A stretch of DNA of 64,000 nt. It comes from Engraulis encrasicolus (lineage: Eukaryota; Chordata; Actinopteri; Clupeiformes; Engraulidae). Position 1 is the first letter of the stretch. Each line of letters begins with the position of its first letter. The position numbers and the translations under genes are program-made. Below, piece after piece: positions 45,801 to 60,800 of this stretch. Below the pieces are notes generated by a model. It ran no database searches, was not told the origin of the DNA, and saw nothing but the letters and a program-made list of their open reading frames with translations. Where the stretch lies: positions 49,185,197-49,249,196 of the forward strand of contig NC_085869.1 in assembly GCF_034702125.1 (NCBI RefSeq). The letters run 5' to 3'.

Positions 45801-48800
45801 TGAACGAGTGTTCCATGGCAGAGGTAGAATGCATCTGCAAGTACCTGACTCTGCATGCTCTGGGCCTCCTTAGCGGTCACATACGTGGGAGTCTCAAAGT
45901 CCAACATGGCCTTGCCCTTCTCCTTCTCATATTTCTCCTTGTACTTGACCTGCCATCACAGACATTATCAACACGTGTATTAGGCAGTGCACAACTAACT
46001 CACATTAATGACAAAATTCAAAACAGATGAATCGCGTTGCGCCCGGTGTGCCCGGTGTACATAGTTTTATGTGAATAATTCGCCCCGCGTATGCAAAGAC
46101 CTTAAGACAACTTTCTTGACAATTTAGTTTTAACAGGCTCTGTGCAAAGAGGTTAAGTATAAGGCTTAATCACAATTGATTTAATGAAATAGCCATTTTA
46201 TAAATATACAACAGTTCTATAAGTACACACTGGATGCTGCATAGTACAAAATGAATGTAATTTGCATTATGGTGTACCATAAGTACCACTTGCTGTTGTC
46301 TGTAGCCATGGAAACAGCATACAGTAGTACAGTACTACAGTAGTGTACAGTACAAGTACAGTACACTAAATTGCTAAAACAGTACACTTAAAACTGTTGT
46401 CACTAACCCCTAGCAAGCCTAATGTCGGAGATGGGAGCAGGACAATGTACAGTACACTACAGTACACTGCTGGCTCCAGCTTTAATGATGAGGTGACGTG
46501 GGAAAAGGTTTTACTGTTACCATAAAACTGCCTTGCATAATCCAGCAGACCATTCTGTCCAGTAAAACCCCCTTTTATAGGCCGACCAAACCCAAACAAA
46601 TAAAAACAATAACAAACCCCACACAAACACATCTTTTGGTGCTAATGGAAAAGGTCAGGATCATGGAAGGCCAGAGAGGTGGTAAGGGCCTTGGACTTTT
46701 CACCTCTCTCTGTCTTTCACATACTGTACACACAGAGACACACACACACACGCACACACACACACACACACATACACACATACACACACACAGAGCTTGG
46801 CACTATTAATAACAATATGTCTTACTATAAGCCTAATACTTTTTTTCACCTCTCGCCTTCAGACTCACACTACACTGCACACACATGCTCACTCATTCAC
46901 TCACACACTGTAGTTGGCGCCGTGAGCAGGGTATGTATGGACTACTATACTATGGTGGCGGTTGAGACTTACGTGACTCTGTAGCTCAGAAGCCTCTTTG
47001 AGGTGTAGTTGCTCAGGTGTGTCAGGGATCATAAGGTAGTGACCCTTACTCTCCTCGAATTTCTTCTTGTACTGGTACTGAGGGGGAACGAATGCCCGAG
47101 CAAAACAGCTCAGTATCACTAGTGAACCCTTTCACTTGTTTGCATGGAGCCCTCGTTACTTACTGTACGCCCATTAAACAAGGCTCATCGAAAACATTTG
47201 GAGATAAGCAAGGGTTTTAAAAATATTTTTACAAAAAAATATGAAACTGAATATCAAAAGTAAAAAGGAAAAACACTACAATTTTTACAAAAATATGAGA
47301 AATGTGTACGTGAAAAGATGAGTGAATGGAAAAAAGATATTAAATAGTGGAGTTGTTATGTGACCAAAAAGTCAGGAAACTAAAAGCATGTGATGTTATG
47401 GTTAAACAGATACTACAGTGCCTAGCTACTTTAGGATCAAGGTAAAAGTGAAAAAAGTGATGTTACTGTCAAAGACTGCCACAGAGATGAATTCAGGCGC
47501 AGGGGGTAAGGTAGGTAGACACTATGAAATGCAGCATGTTTGGGTATCAGTGGTGAAGGTGTGTTACTGTTACTGCACAACACCTTTCACCATTCAATAG
47601 CACCAACACGTCATTATTAACTATGGAAGTGGACTGAAATCAGGTTTGAAAGAGAGGTGAGAAGGGTAAGGGTCACTACCAGATGATGGTCCTGGGTTAT
47701 TAGGAGTGGAACTAAGGTGTGGAAATAAGAGAGGTAGGTACAGGGAGAGACAGACACCCGTGCTTTTTCACAGCATGAGATGGAATGTTGTGGAAGAGTG
47801 GTGAGGAGTGAGGGGGTGAGGGGATCGTGTGGAGTTTAAAATGGAAATAAAGAAAGAGGAAGTGAGGGAAGAAGAGAAGGTGATGAGGAAAGGGAACGGT
47901 GTGGGTGTTGATGGATATCTTACGTCGCTGGCCAACTTGCTGGTGCTCAGCCCATGCTGCATGGACAGAGATTCGGCCATGTCTGTCACAGGCTTGTGGA
48001 TCTTCTTAAGATCCTTCTTGTACTTCACCTATAAGAGAGAGAGAGCGAGATAGATAGATATATAGATAGAGAGAGATGAGGATGAGGATGAAGAGGATAC
48101 TTGAAAAACATGGTCATCCACTGTTTCTAGTAGTATTACTAAAAGCACACATTTCTTTGAAATTGGAGTTGCTGTTTACTGTACCTCACTAGCCAGAACA
48201 TTGGCGTCCTTAAAGGTCTGATAACTCTTGCTTTCCTTCATGTCATACTGTGGTCTCTTTCCTTTCTCCTTGTCGAATTTCTCCTTGTACTTCACCTTTG
48301 GGGGAATATCAATATCAAATAATGTGTAAGTAAACCGTAAACAACTGGCAGTTGCATATGGCAGAGGAGCCACTGCCACAATTTAAAACATTCAATTAAT
48401 ATCACCATTTTTTTGACGTTAACACTCTTACAAAATGTCCATGCTTTTACCGATGGTGAGACAAGGCTGTGGACAGTCCTTTCATCACTAAGGATGTCCA
48501 GTTACAGACACCATGCATTGCCAGTTGGAACCAACTCTACCAAAAATAAATTGATCCCAAGTGGCAATTAGACTTTTCAGTTTTGAGCAGGCTTTTAAAA
48601 ATCCCAAAAATATGCCATAACGGGAGCAAAGTTTCTGTGGAGAAACACTTTAAGATAACTTGACCTGAGAGCTGTGCAGACCTACCAGAACTGTGAATGG
48701 ACCATAATAGACAATATAACCTACAATTTACTGTATTTACACCACACGTTACATGGCCAACTCTGCCATCTAGAGGAGACATCTAGTTTTAGGAAATTCC

Positions 48801-51800
48801 TGTCGATGCTGGAAGGAGATCTGCAAAGTTCTCAGTTCTTAGCAAGAGTACAAGATGGCATCCAGATTTAATTTTTGAAATATTCAGGAACCATCACTGA
48901 GCTCCTGAAGAAATACAGTATGTAGATACTCTTGAGGAAAAACAAAAACGATGAAAATAGTGATGAAAATGGTCCCAATAAAATGCATTAATGAGGCCAT
49001 ACTACAAAGCAATTCTTGAGCAAAGCTTGCAAAAAAGAAGCGAGAAAAAAAGAGATTAGAACATTGCAAAGTCAAAACTGAAAATGCAAAAAGGATAGCC
49101 TTTTAAGGTTGTAGGTGGTCCTCTGGTCAAAGTATTTTTGGATAAAACGTCCCAATCTTTCACCATTGCTGTTCAAACCTAAGGCACGTACTGTATTAGT
49201 TTTCTCGATTTTTAAGCCAGATAGATAATGCTTTTCATGCTGCCAGATAACAACCAATCGAAGCCAGAAGTGATGTCAGACAGACAATAGAGAGGAAATA
49301 TAAAAATGGCAGCCATTTGGGCCCTGTGGTGGGCCTCAGGGCATCATCACCATCTCCTTACATCACTAGTCAGGGCACTCATTTTCTTAATGTGGCGCAT
49401 CATGGGGGTGTCAAAGGAGGCGGCTCCGTGGAGGCTTGGTTTATCCTCCACCTACACAGCGCAGTGAGACACACGGCAGGGAGGAGGAGAAGCAGGGTGG
49501 GGGAGGAGGAGGAGGAGGTGGTGGTGGAGGAGAGGAGGGGGTGAGAAGTTACAGGGAGGAGAAGAAACAGGGTGGAGGAGGAGGAGGAGGAGGTAGAGGA
49601 GAGAAGGGGTGAGGAGTTACAGGGAGGAGGAGAAACAGGGTGGAGGAGGAAGAGAGGAGAGGAGGTGAGGGGTTACAGGGTGAAGAAGGAGAAAAGGGAA
49701 AAACACGGGAAGGAGGAGAGGAGGAGGTGAAGGATTACAGAGAAGAGGGATAAAAGGAATGGATACCGGAAGGAAGAGAGGAGGAGAAGAGAGGGAGAGA
49801 GAGAGGGGGGGGGGTGCTCACAGAAGATAGAAAAGAAAAGAGAGGGATATAGGATACAGGCATGGGATGAACATGGGGTGGAGAGAGAGTGGACAGAGGT
49901 TGGGTGGATGGGGTGGGTCATGGATAGAGGGATGACAGACAGACACACACACATGTAAAAGGTACAATGATGGTTTAGAGGGATGGTGTCAAGGAGAGGA
50001 CATTACAGCTGGTGGTCAAATGGGAGACAATTAGGGGTTAACATGGGCAGCATCGCACATGGAGATTAATTGGTAGGGTGGCTAAAGGAAGGAAGCTCTA
50101 CTGAAGCGCTGGGGGAATAGGGGATCACTACTAAGTTACTACTGCTACTACGTGGCCACAAACTGCTACTACTGCTACTACTACTACTACTACTACTACT
50201 ACAAGTACCACTACTTTGCCACAAAAAAATGGCTAGTCATCAGTGCTTAAAACTACGCCACTACACACTGCTACTAGTATTAATACTGGTGTACTAGTGC
50301 TTCAAACAACACTGACAATAAACGGATCAACAGGAAACAACCTATTAATGAAACATTTGCTGGATTAATAACAAAAAATAACATTGCCATCCGAGTAGAT
50401 ATTTAGTAAGTCCGGGTTTGAAAGCAGTACCGTGCTAGTCAGTTTTGAAACTTCCGTTGCCAGGGCAATGTCAGGGCGATGGACCAAAGATCCGCCCTTG
50501 CTTGCTTCCTGACGAGCCTTCTCACGATAGCCAACCTGCAAACACAAGGAGGCACACAATATTTTAATAAATGACAATCGTGCACTTTCACCAGGTTTTC
50601 AGCTTAATAGGCACAAACCATACAGTATACTGGTCATGTGCAAGATATGAACGGATATAGTCTGGAACTGAGCGCAGCTTGGGTCAGCGGTCAAAAGTTC
50701 AATTGCTAAATTTTACTCAAGACAATGTTTCTTTTGTTGGGTACAGCATATCAAAATGATGAAATTCAAAAGCGAAATAAACTTAGGCTACTTACAGTAG
50801 GTTTATCGAACAATCAACACCATACCCTCCATAGCTACAGTATGTGGCTATATCCAGTTGGGTCTACTTTACTCTAGTAGGGTGAAATTAGGCTAGAAGG
50901 AACCACTTTTTTCCATTCTACTGTATGCACATGCCTTGCAAGGAGCAACCATGGTGTGTGTCTAGTCAGTAATAATAATGATAACTGTATTTGGATGCAC
51001 AATTCATACAAGACATGCAGCTCAATGTGCTCAACAGTCACATTAACAACAATATTAAAAAAATGAAATTAGATAAAAAATAAAAATGAAAAAAAATCAG
51101 TGTCACATGTAGTGCACATGTAGTGTGTTTGAGGGCTACTCACATCGCTTATGAGCTTAGCAGCCTGGGTAGCCTTCCTGATGTCTGGACGGTCTGCCAC
51201 GGGAGTGTAGCACAGCTTGGCCTTAGCCTGTTGCTTGTAGGCATACTGGAGCAAAGAAAGGGGGAAAACAGAGGAAACACAGGGTTAAAGAACCATGGGA
51301 CGGGTGGTCTTTGGTGTCTGGGCCATTTGCCTGAGATGCCACCTGGCTACAAAGACCAGAGATCCACTGGAATTGTGTTTTAATGTAGTCTCTGTAAGTT
51401 CACAGAATGTTTTGAACTGTAATAAAACAGCTGCCTCTTTTTGGTGTGCTGAGGTTGCAAGGTTGTGACTCACGTTGCTCTGGTTCTTGGCAACGTCCAT
51501 GGCGTGCATCACATCAGGAGGAAGTGTCATGGCGTTGTACTTGGACTTGCCCTTCTCCTGCTCAAACTTCTCCTTGTACAGTTTCTGTTGGGGTGTAGAT
51601 TGTAAGACATAAGTAAGCTTTTACAAATAAAAATACAGCAGGGACAGAGATAGAAAAAGAAGACAGGCTGGCCCATACACACAAATAAAGAAACATATCA
51701 AAGTTACGATACAAAGTGATTCGATGAAAATACAAAGTCTAATGAGGAAAATAAGAAATGGTCCTCTTTTATAGTATGTGACATATGGGTTAGCACACAC

Positions 51801-54800
51801 ACATTCATGTTCGTGTGCCTTACTCATATGAAAAAACTACAATATGGGGCACTTTTACAGTATATGCCACATAAGACTTCTGTAATATCCATAATAATCA
51901 ATTAATATTATCCACTATTAATCATTTTGTAAGTTTCACATGTCTCTTTTTTGTATGGTTGTATAGAGCAGTGATGGCAATGCAGTGCTGGATGATTGGG
52001 CGATGACAGTACCCCGCTCTGGATCTTGGCGACCTCCTTGCTGTGGACAGTGTCGCGTGTCTCGGTGAGGGTGGTGAAGGTTCCTTGCTGCATTTCCTTC
52101 TTGCTGGCCTCCTTGTACTTACTCTGTGAAGGACATAGACATGAAACAAGTTACAGGTACTGTACATGCGCTGTATCCCGTATGACCCTTTCACTGTTTC
52201 AAGTGGGATGATGCATGGATGAATGGATGGATGGATGGATGGATATGTGATTGATAGCTCTTGTACCTCAGAGACAAGAGAAGCCACTGATTTGGCGTGG
52301 AGGATCTGAGGGGTGTCCAAAACAGACTTGTAGTGTCCCTTCGCCTTCTCGTACTTCTGCTTATACTTCACCTGTTTACAAAGAGAGGAGGAGAGAAGGG
52401 ATGCAGAGAGGTGCAATAGAGTTCATGGAGTCCATTGTTGTTAATTATCATTCACATCAGAAGGATTGTAAATCCATTTGATTTCATTTTGAGTTTTATT
52501 TTCTTCTCAAACAAACATGGTGACTCACGTCACTGTACATGACTGAGTTCTTCTTGGCCAGCTCCGTGAGCTTGTCCTCTGGCACGGGGATCACGCAGCC
52601 CTTCAGCATCTCCTTATCATACTTGTACTCAATCTGTAGGGAATAGCAAGAGCAAGTAACAATAGCAACTATATCACAATCACAAGCCAGAACTTCAACA
52701 AAGGTCTAAAAAGCCACAACAGGTTTTTATATGTTGCAAGAGATTAAATAATTTGAAAAAGTTAACTTTTTGTTCCATGGCTTTTGATGTACGCTGCCAT
52801 TTTATACATAAGGTTATGCATTCTGAATTACTTGTCAAAATCTATTAATAAAAAGGAAAAATGTCAATAACAACAAGAAGAAAAGCGATGGACTCACGTC
52901 GCTCTGCTGGAGAGTGTTCCTGGCATGATGGAGGAAGTCGGGACGGTCGGTGGTCCAGATCCACTTGGCCTTAGTGGCCTCGTACTTCTTCTTGTAGTTG
53001 AGCTAGAAAAGGGTGAGGAGTCAAGAGAGGTGATTCGATAACGCTTTTCAAATAAGTAGAACTACACAGTCGACCTGCGCTAGTAGGCTAGGTCTTGATG
53101 TGATGAATTTAGACTATTTTATGGTCACTTCCTGGCTAGTCTTTTTTAGGATTATTATTAGGCTACTGTGTGTGTTCTCACGTGAACCCCGGACAATTGG
53201 CACTGTACGACAGCCTCCAGAGCTGGTGTGTGAATGTGGGAATGTGTGTGTATGTGTGTGTGTGTATGTGTATGTATTTGAAAGCACTTTCAGTCAGTTT
53301 CATAGCTGTGATACTGCGCTATATAAATACATGTTGTATTGTATTAGTACGTACAGTACAGAAAACCTGTTGAGTGTCAAATTAACAACAAGAACAAAAC
53401 TGAAAACATTCGATGTCTTACATTGCTGATGTTCTTGTAGGCCTCCTTGGCAGCGCGGATGTCATAGGCATCTGGGTCCATGGTGATGTGGGTCTTGCTC
53501 TTCTCATAGACTTCCTTGTACTTCAGCTGTTTGAGGGGAAACATACAACAGTGTGCTCATTTTGGGAAAACGGAGAATGATAGAGTTGATGTCTTTTTGG
53601 GATTAGAATGACGACAGGCGGGGTAGTCACTTACGTCACTGGTGAACTCCTTCACTCTCTTCAAGTGTTGGGTGGTTGGGGTGTCGTGGGGCAGAGTGTA
53701 GCCCCTGGCTTTGTTCTTGTGGTAGTCCATCCTGTAGGGGATCTAGAGACGAGACACACACAAGTTTTCAGCATTAGTTAACCACAACTGTTTCTATCCA
53801 TACTGAGTTTACAGATAGATGATAGAAGGACACAATGGTTTTATTTGTCACATGTATATGAAAGTGATAAAATGCAAATTTCAGTGAAAACTTACATCGG
53901 TGATCTGCTTGTTTCTCTTGTTGGTGAAGAACTCGGGGGTGTCCAGAACGGTGGTGTACTTGTGCTTGATGCGCTCATAGTGCTCTGTGTACTTCCTCTG
54001 AGGTTTAGGGTTGGGGTGGGGGGTGGGGGTGATAGACGCAAGTCAGTAACATTCAGGAACAACTTTTCATGTGCTTTGAAAATTCTCATGTGTATCAAAC
54101 TAAGCTTACAAATATATGTTTTACAAGTAGTGTATAGAGATATGTAGTTATATTGTACTGTATGATATATCATAGGATGGAGCCTATTATAGCCTATGCT
54201 GTATATAGCCTAAGCTTATATAGTATATTAGGCTATAACATTATAGGCTACAAATAGTGCATGATATATACTTTATATGCATGCAATTGGCTATATTGTG
54301 TATTATAGTGTGTATTGCAAAAAGCTGTAAACAACATTGTTTACATCAACAAATACATATACTGATGCAATATGTATTGTTGAGGTATATTGTGTCAATT
54401 TATATCGGTTAACACAATATACAGGGAACATAGAAAATGCATTAAGCTTAGTTAAGTGGAGGATTTACTTCTACTCATTACAAAAGTAGGATTCTTAGGA
54501 TGAACTGCTAAGAACGTGTAGGAACAACAAGGATGTGTTAGTACATGCAGAGAGCGCACACATACACACGCAATGTGACACACTTCGGAGGCTGAAAGCA
54601 ACTTCTAGCGACATTACACAGTATTTTCGACAGAGACTTGTTACCGTTTTGTAGTCTGGAGAGGTTATAGTTCGGCTGATGTTTTTCCGATTCTGCTAAC
54701 TGAGAAAACCTATGGTCCATAAGTTCCAAATGTATGACGTTAAATTACCACAGAGTACCAAAATACTACAGTATTTGTTATTGCCATATGTCCATATTGT

Positions 54801-57800
54801 CCAAAAATAATTTAATATAAAATTACAGAACTATATTTTATAAATATATAATTTGCAAGAATTTAATATTCATGAACAAAGCTCAAGAATAAAATTGAAT
54901 TCCAAAAAAAAAATTATATAATAAATATTGTGCTATTATATAACCATAATATTATTCTATTATACTGAGTAATAACCAGCAGCTTATTTAAACCTATCAT
55001 GACGTGAATGTGCAGTTGATTGTTGCTTTCATGAAATCAAGTCCTCCATATCACACCTGATGAGCCTGATGAGCGGAGACAATGAATGGTACTTGGTGGT
55101 GACTCTGCTCTCATGGAAGACTATGAAGGCTACTTGATGGTGACTTTGCTCTCATGGAAGACTATGAAGGCTACTTGATGGTGACTTTGCTATCATGGAG
55201 GGGTTATCTGGCGAATGGGTCATGGGTGGAGTGGTGGTGAGGAGGGGGTGAAAGCGTCAAGGGTGAATGAGTTAAAATAGCACAAAGGGGAGGAAGTGAT
55301 GAGGAACGCTATGTAACTTAAAGGAAGGGGAAGCATCACAAGTGGGGTTGCTAGTTAACAGTTATCCAGTTCAAGTGATCAGTGAAATGTCAGGGATGAA
55401 AATGAGAGCCAAGGGTGGAAAAGGGGGGCAGTTGGGAACAAGATGATTGGGCAGGGAGGTGGGTAAGGGAACGCTAAATCCAGGAAGTCAACTATGGGCA
55501 TGTTTACCTTACTCTTCATACTGGAGTTATAGATGGCCCCCAGGATGTCAGGCCGAAGCAGCTCGTTGCAGCCACTCTTTAACAGCGCCTTGGCCTTGGA
55601 TTTATACTTTGCCTGTCCGACGCCAAGACAGACCAGAGACAGACACACATAGATTCCACAGGTCATGCAGAGGTTGGACACAGAAGAAAGACAAAGCGAG
55701 AGTAGACATTGATTGAGGATGGGGAAAGGGAGGTAAAGGATGAACTCCTGGAATCCATGAAGGGGTCCCAAAGCTTCATTCTTGTATTTGATCTATGGGC
55801 TCCAGGGATGGTAGGGTAGTAGAGCAGAATTCCTTTATTGATGCCGAAGGAAACTAAGGATCTTTCATGACAATTTGAAGTTTTAGCAGATTATTAAGTA
55901 CTGTTTTTTCACTTTCCCTACTAAACGTCAGTGTCAGTGCACAGATTAGCAGAATGAACTGAATGAATTTTTAAAATTAATATCCTCATCCTTTTAAAGG
56001 TTAGAAGGCAAAACGGGGGTAGATTTGGCATCTGGAGCACATAGATCAAGAAGGCACTCGATAGTAGTGCCCAAACAGCAGACCTAAATTAGAAAAGAGA
56101 AAGTGAGAGAGGACGTGAAACGCTGGACAATTGACGCCATGCATCCGATAACATCTAGCAGGCGTCTGGCGGTGGCCCCATGCTAGACTGGGCTGGTCTG
56201 GAAGCAGGCCGCCAGGAGGCAGGAGCCGGGGCTGTACCTGTCTGAGGTTCTCAGCCTCCTTTGCCATGACGTGCATAGGGGTGTCGACAATGCTGGTGAA
56301 CTTATCCTTGGACTTTTCGTACTCGGCCCTGTAGCACCTCTGCTCAAAACGTCAAGAAAACAGTTAAAGACAACTGCCAAGAGTGGAGACCCTAAGCAAT
56401 TATGCGACCAGGGGAAGGAAAATATAGTGCTTAAGAAGAACAACAACATTGGACTAAAAAGAGGAAAAAAGTTGGAAGATCAATATCATCATCATCAATA
56501 ATTAATATCATCAACATCAATAATAATAACATCATACATAACAGCCCATTAGGCAATAGTGCCATCTGGGAGAAGTCAAACTCTGCTATCAAGAAAAAGG
56601 TTACTGCTCAATTCCATTAAGCTTACGGCAGTTAAACAGTTAAGATACTGGCTTGATTTTAAATTATACATATGAATATACATTTACTTAAAAATACCAT
56701 AAAAGTATATAATTTAAGTATTAAACTGTAAATATGAGAAATGTTTATGGTCTCACCTCTATTTAAAAACGTATTTTTGTTTTTGCCTTGGAAGTTGGTG
56801 GCATGCATTCTGTTACTTACGTCATTGGCGAGGAGTGACGCATTCTTGGCGGCTTCAAAGAATGGAGTGTCACAGGTGTACTTGAAGTTACCTCTGTTCT
56901 TCTCAAATGATGATTTGTACAGCCTCTGCACATGGGAAAAAACAGGGAAAAGCCAAGGAAAATGATGTCTTTGTCAGCAATGTGAAAATATTGAATATAT
57001 TGTACTACAATACTGTATTTTAACAAGAGACCATTGTAATTTCATTTTACCTCGCTGTAGAGAGTCTTGTTGCGTTCTGCTTGTACCATCTCGGGTGTGT
57101 CCCACACATAGCAGCCAATACCCTTGATCCATTCCAGATCCTCTTTGTACTTGAGCTGTCATAAATAAAATCACAGTATGGACCATTTTAGAAACCAACA
57201 TAACAACAAAACAATAACAAGAGTAATAGTAATAGTCAAGAGAAGGAGTGATACTGTATTCATTACATGTTAACAAAACCATACTCACATCGCTGACCAT
57301 ATCGCTAACAATTCTGCTGTGGAAGAACTCTGGGCGGTCTGGCCTGGACCTCCAGGTTCCCAGGGTGCTAATGTACTTCTCTCTGTACTTGACCTGTGAA
57401 ATAGCAAAACAAAAGGAAATTAACAGGATGTACAGTAGTTATCACAACACTGAGTATTTGATTATGAATTAACCTCATCTTTTACTTTCCAGGTAGAGTA
57501 ACATTGCCATACTCTGATTGGCAGGGGAAGTACCAATGAGCGGATTGTTTATAACTGGGTGATATCAGCTTATTTTGTATTTGTAAATCATGCATGAAAA
57601 GTCAATGATAAATCAATGAGTCAATCAACCAATCAAGCAGCCTATTGCTGCTTTCTTGACCAACGCTCACTTCAAAAAGAGGCAACACTCTCAATATGAC
57701 TACCCTAGTGAAATAAAGGGGAAATAAAATCAATCAATGGCAGATGTGAACTCACCTCGCTGATGTCATCTCTCACTCTCTTGGCACACAGGATGTCCAG

Positions 57801-60800
57801 GGCGTCCTTGGTTGGGTGGTAGTGTCCCTTGGACAGCTCGAAGGTCTCCTTGTAGCGCAGCTGTGGTGGACAACAAAAGATGTGAGTCTCACTCCTGCGA
57901 CATGACACCGCATTCATTGACACACAAGAAATGGTGTTTGAAGTAGAAGTGGAAATTCATGATGTAATGTCAACACTAGTACATGATATTACGTACTGTA
58001 GTTGTCACAACAGTTATTCAGCTGCACATAGTGAGTACCTAATGAGAGTCTTTTCTTTTACTTCTACTTCTACTTTTTACACCTCTTCACAGAGATAAAG
58101 GACTGCATTTACACTATATAGCGCTTTTCCAGTTCTTCAAGTATTCAAAGCTCTTTACAATGTATGTCTCACATTCACCCATTCCACTCACATTCACATG
58201 CCGGTGGCAGTGGCTGCCACATGTTGGTTTACATAACGGATGCTGATGTAGTCACAGGGAGGAAAATGGATGTGCTACTTACGTCGCTGGCCAGCAGGTA
58301 GGCTTTCTTGGCACGAACCAGCATGGGAGTGTCATGGATGGCAGTGTACCTATGCTTCATCTTCTCATACTGGCTCTTGTATTTGTTCTGGAGTGAAAAA
58401 TAGAAACCATAAGTGAACACACCATCAAAACAAAATCATATTTAATCATCATTAACAAAATACATCATATCACATAACCATATAATACAATCACATGATA
58501 TCATATACAGTAATATAATGTCGTATACAAGCCTATAGTACAATACATTAGTTTTGATTTTAAAATATATATACGTATATATATTTTAAGTAAGTTTGGG
58601 GACTTTTTGGACCTTCATTATGACAGGATAGTGTGAGAGGAGACGGAATGAGCTGGAGAGAGATAAGGGGTAGGACTGGGAAATGACCCCCGCTGGACTC
58701 AAACCGGGGTCCGCATGGGTATGCAAGCCAAAATGCGAGGGGCTTAGCCCCCCCCCCCCCCAATTTTGTTATAATTTTGTTGTAATTTTGTTATAATTTA
58801 GGTACAGTGCATTTATAGTTAAATAAAATAATGTGTCCAGAAGACAAATATTATTGCGTTGACAAATTAAGCCTTATAAAATGATTGAATAATGAATAAA
58901 ATCATAATAGTCATATAAGATTACCTAATCTCATGAATGTAAATCTTAAAAATCAACATGTGGGAAACAAGTAGTGTTACAAAAATAAAAAAAGATACAC
59001 CCACCTCGCTGGTCAAGACCTTCATTGTCCTGCCATGTTCAATCTCAGGAGTGTTGACCTCAGGAGTGAAGAATGCCCTCTCCTTGGAGGCCAGGTCTTT
59101 GTACAGGTACTGGTTGGTCAGATTCTGAGCCCACTTGGCTCTCAAGAACTCCACGCTGTCCAGAGTGTTGGTGGCCTTGGTCATTTCCTCTTTGCCTTTT
59201 TTGGTGTAGACCAACTAGATGAAGATGAAGCCAACACAAAGAAAATCAGAAAGAAAGAACACTGATGGAAAAACTGGAGCAGAAGGCGCAAATACTCATG
59301 TAGGGTGAGAGCATGGGATCTTGTTTGAAAATGTCTCAAAGAAGTTAACGAAAAACATAGCATGGACCATATACTGATGTGGGATGACCATGGAGTCATG
59401 TATAAAACTGCACAAAGAAAGCCAAAGAGAGAATATCACTGAAAAACATGGCAGCAGGAACAAAGAAGGTATGGTCTACAGGTATATACGTATACAGTAC
59501 TGGTGTTATGTGGGATGATAATAGGATTGTGGATGTGGCTGGATTCACTCACGTTGCTCATGTGAGACTTCAGCTCGTGCACGCGCTGGTACTCTGGGGT
59601 ATCCAGCACCACTGAGTAGTTGGCAAAGTTGTTCTTGGCCTCAGTGCCATAGATTTTCTGAAGAGAGAAGACAGAATCAGAGTTAAAAAAAGCAAAGTCA
59701 GTATCTTAAACAAATAATAATAAAAAAATACATATTTATAATTGTTTGGTAGGGATTTTGAGGGCTGGAACCCTGTTCCCTGGTGTACTTACGTTGAACT
59801 TGGTGATCTCACGGATGCGAACCATCTCAGGGGAGTCGGGCATGAAGCAGCCAATGCCTCTCAGCCACAGCAAGTCCTCCTTGTACCTGAGCTGTGGACA
59901 TTAACAAACAAACAAACATATAGGACCATTATGAAACATTAGTAACATTTTTTTGTACATCATATGAATTCAACATTATCATTAAAAAAGGCAGGCACAC
60001 TCAAACCAACCGTAAGACATACTAACTACAGTATGAAACCAGGAACTTACACGCAGAGTGCACACAGTACTGTTAAGTACCACTGTGTTTCACAAGGATT
60101 ACAAGGATTACAAGGATTTTTATTTGTCACATGCATAGAAATACTATGAAGCATAATGTGCAGCTAAATTTGTTTTGTCTGCCTGTAGGCTACTGTTCAT
60201 AGGTGTGTGCCTTTGTGTGTGTGTGTGTGTGTCTGAGTTGGGGGGTTACATTTCAACAGTTCCAACAGGGGCGGTTTTAGCAATAGGCAGACTAGGCTAG
60301 CCTAGAGCTCCACCACATCTTTCCTCTGCATGGGGCTCCCAACAGTCAGCCATGCAAAATTTATCACCACAAAAAAATTCCATGTCTATTGTTTTCCTAG
60401 GGCCCCCAATCGGGTAGAACTGCTTCTGAGTGCCAAAGTTCTCATCGTAATTAAAAGGCATGGGCATAGGCATTGGAATTGGCATGTGCTGTGGTGACTA
60501 TGGGCTGTGTGTAATGAAAGAACAGCCCTAAAAGGATCAGGGGTGCATTTCTCGGAACTGTTGTTTACTACGTTAGTTACTTCCTTGGTTGCAATCCCAA
60601 GTTGCTAACTGCCTAACATCTATTCTTTCGAGAAACAAAACCCCGTTTTGTACCTGGAGGATTAATATAATTGTACCTCATACTATATGTGCCTTTATTT
60701 CTGTGTGTGTGGTATGTCTGGTGTGGTATGATGATGGAGCTGCCATGTGCTGTACAGTACTTACATCACTGTTGAGCTCGTTGACGCGGGCGCAGTGCAT

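Noticed and set aside
54538..54729. 63-codon minus-strand frame in the neb intron
   Set aside because: No xxYK start or SD end, wrong composition for a nebulin repeat, no acceptor.
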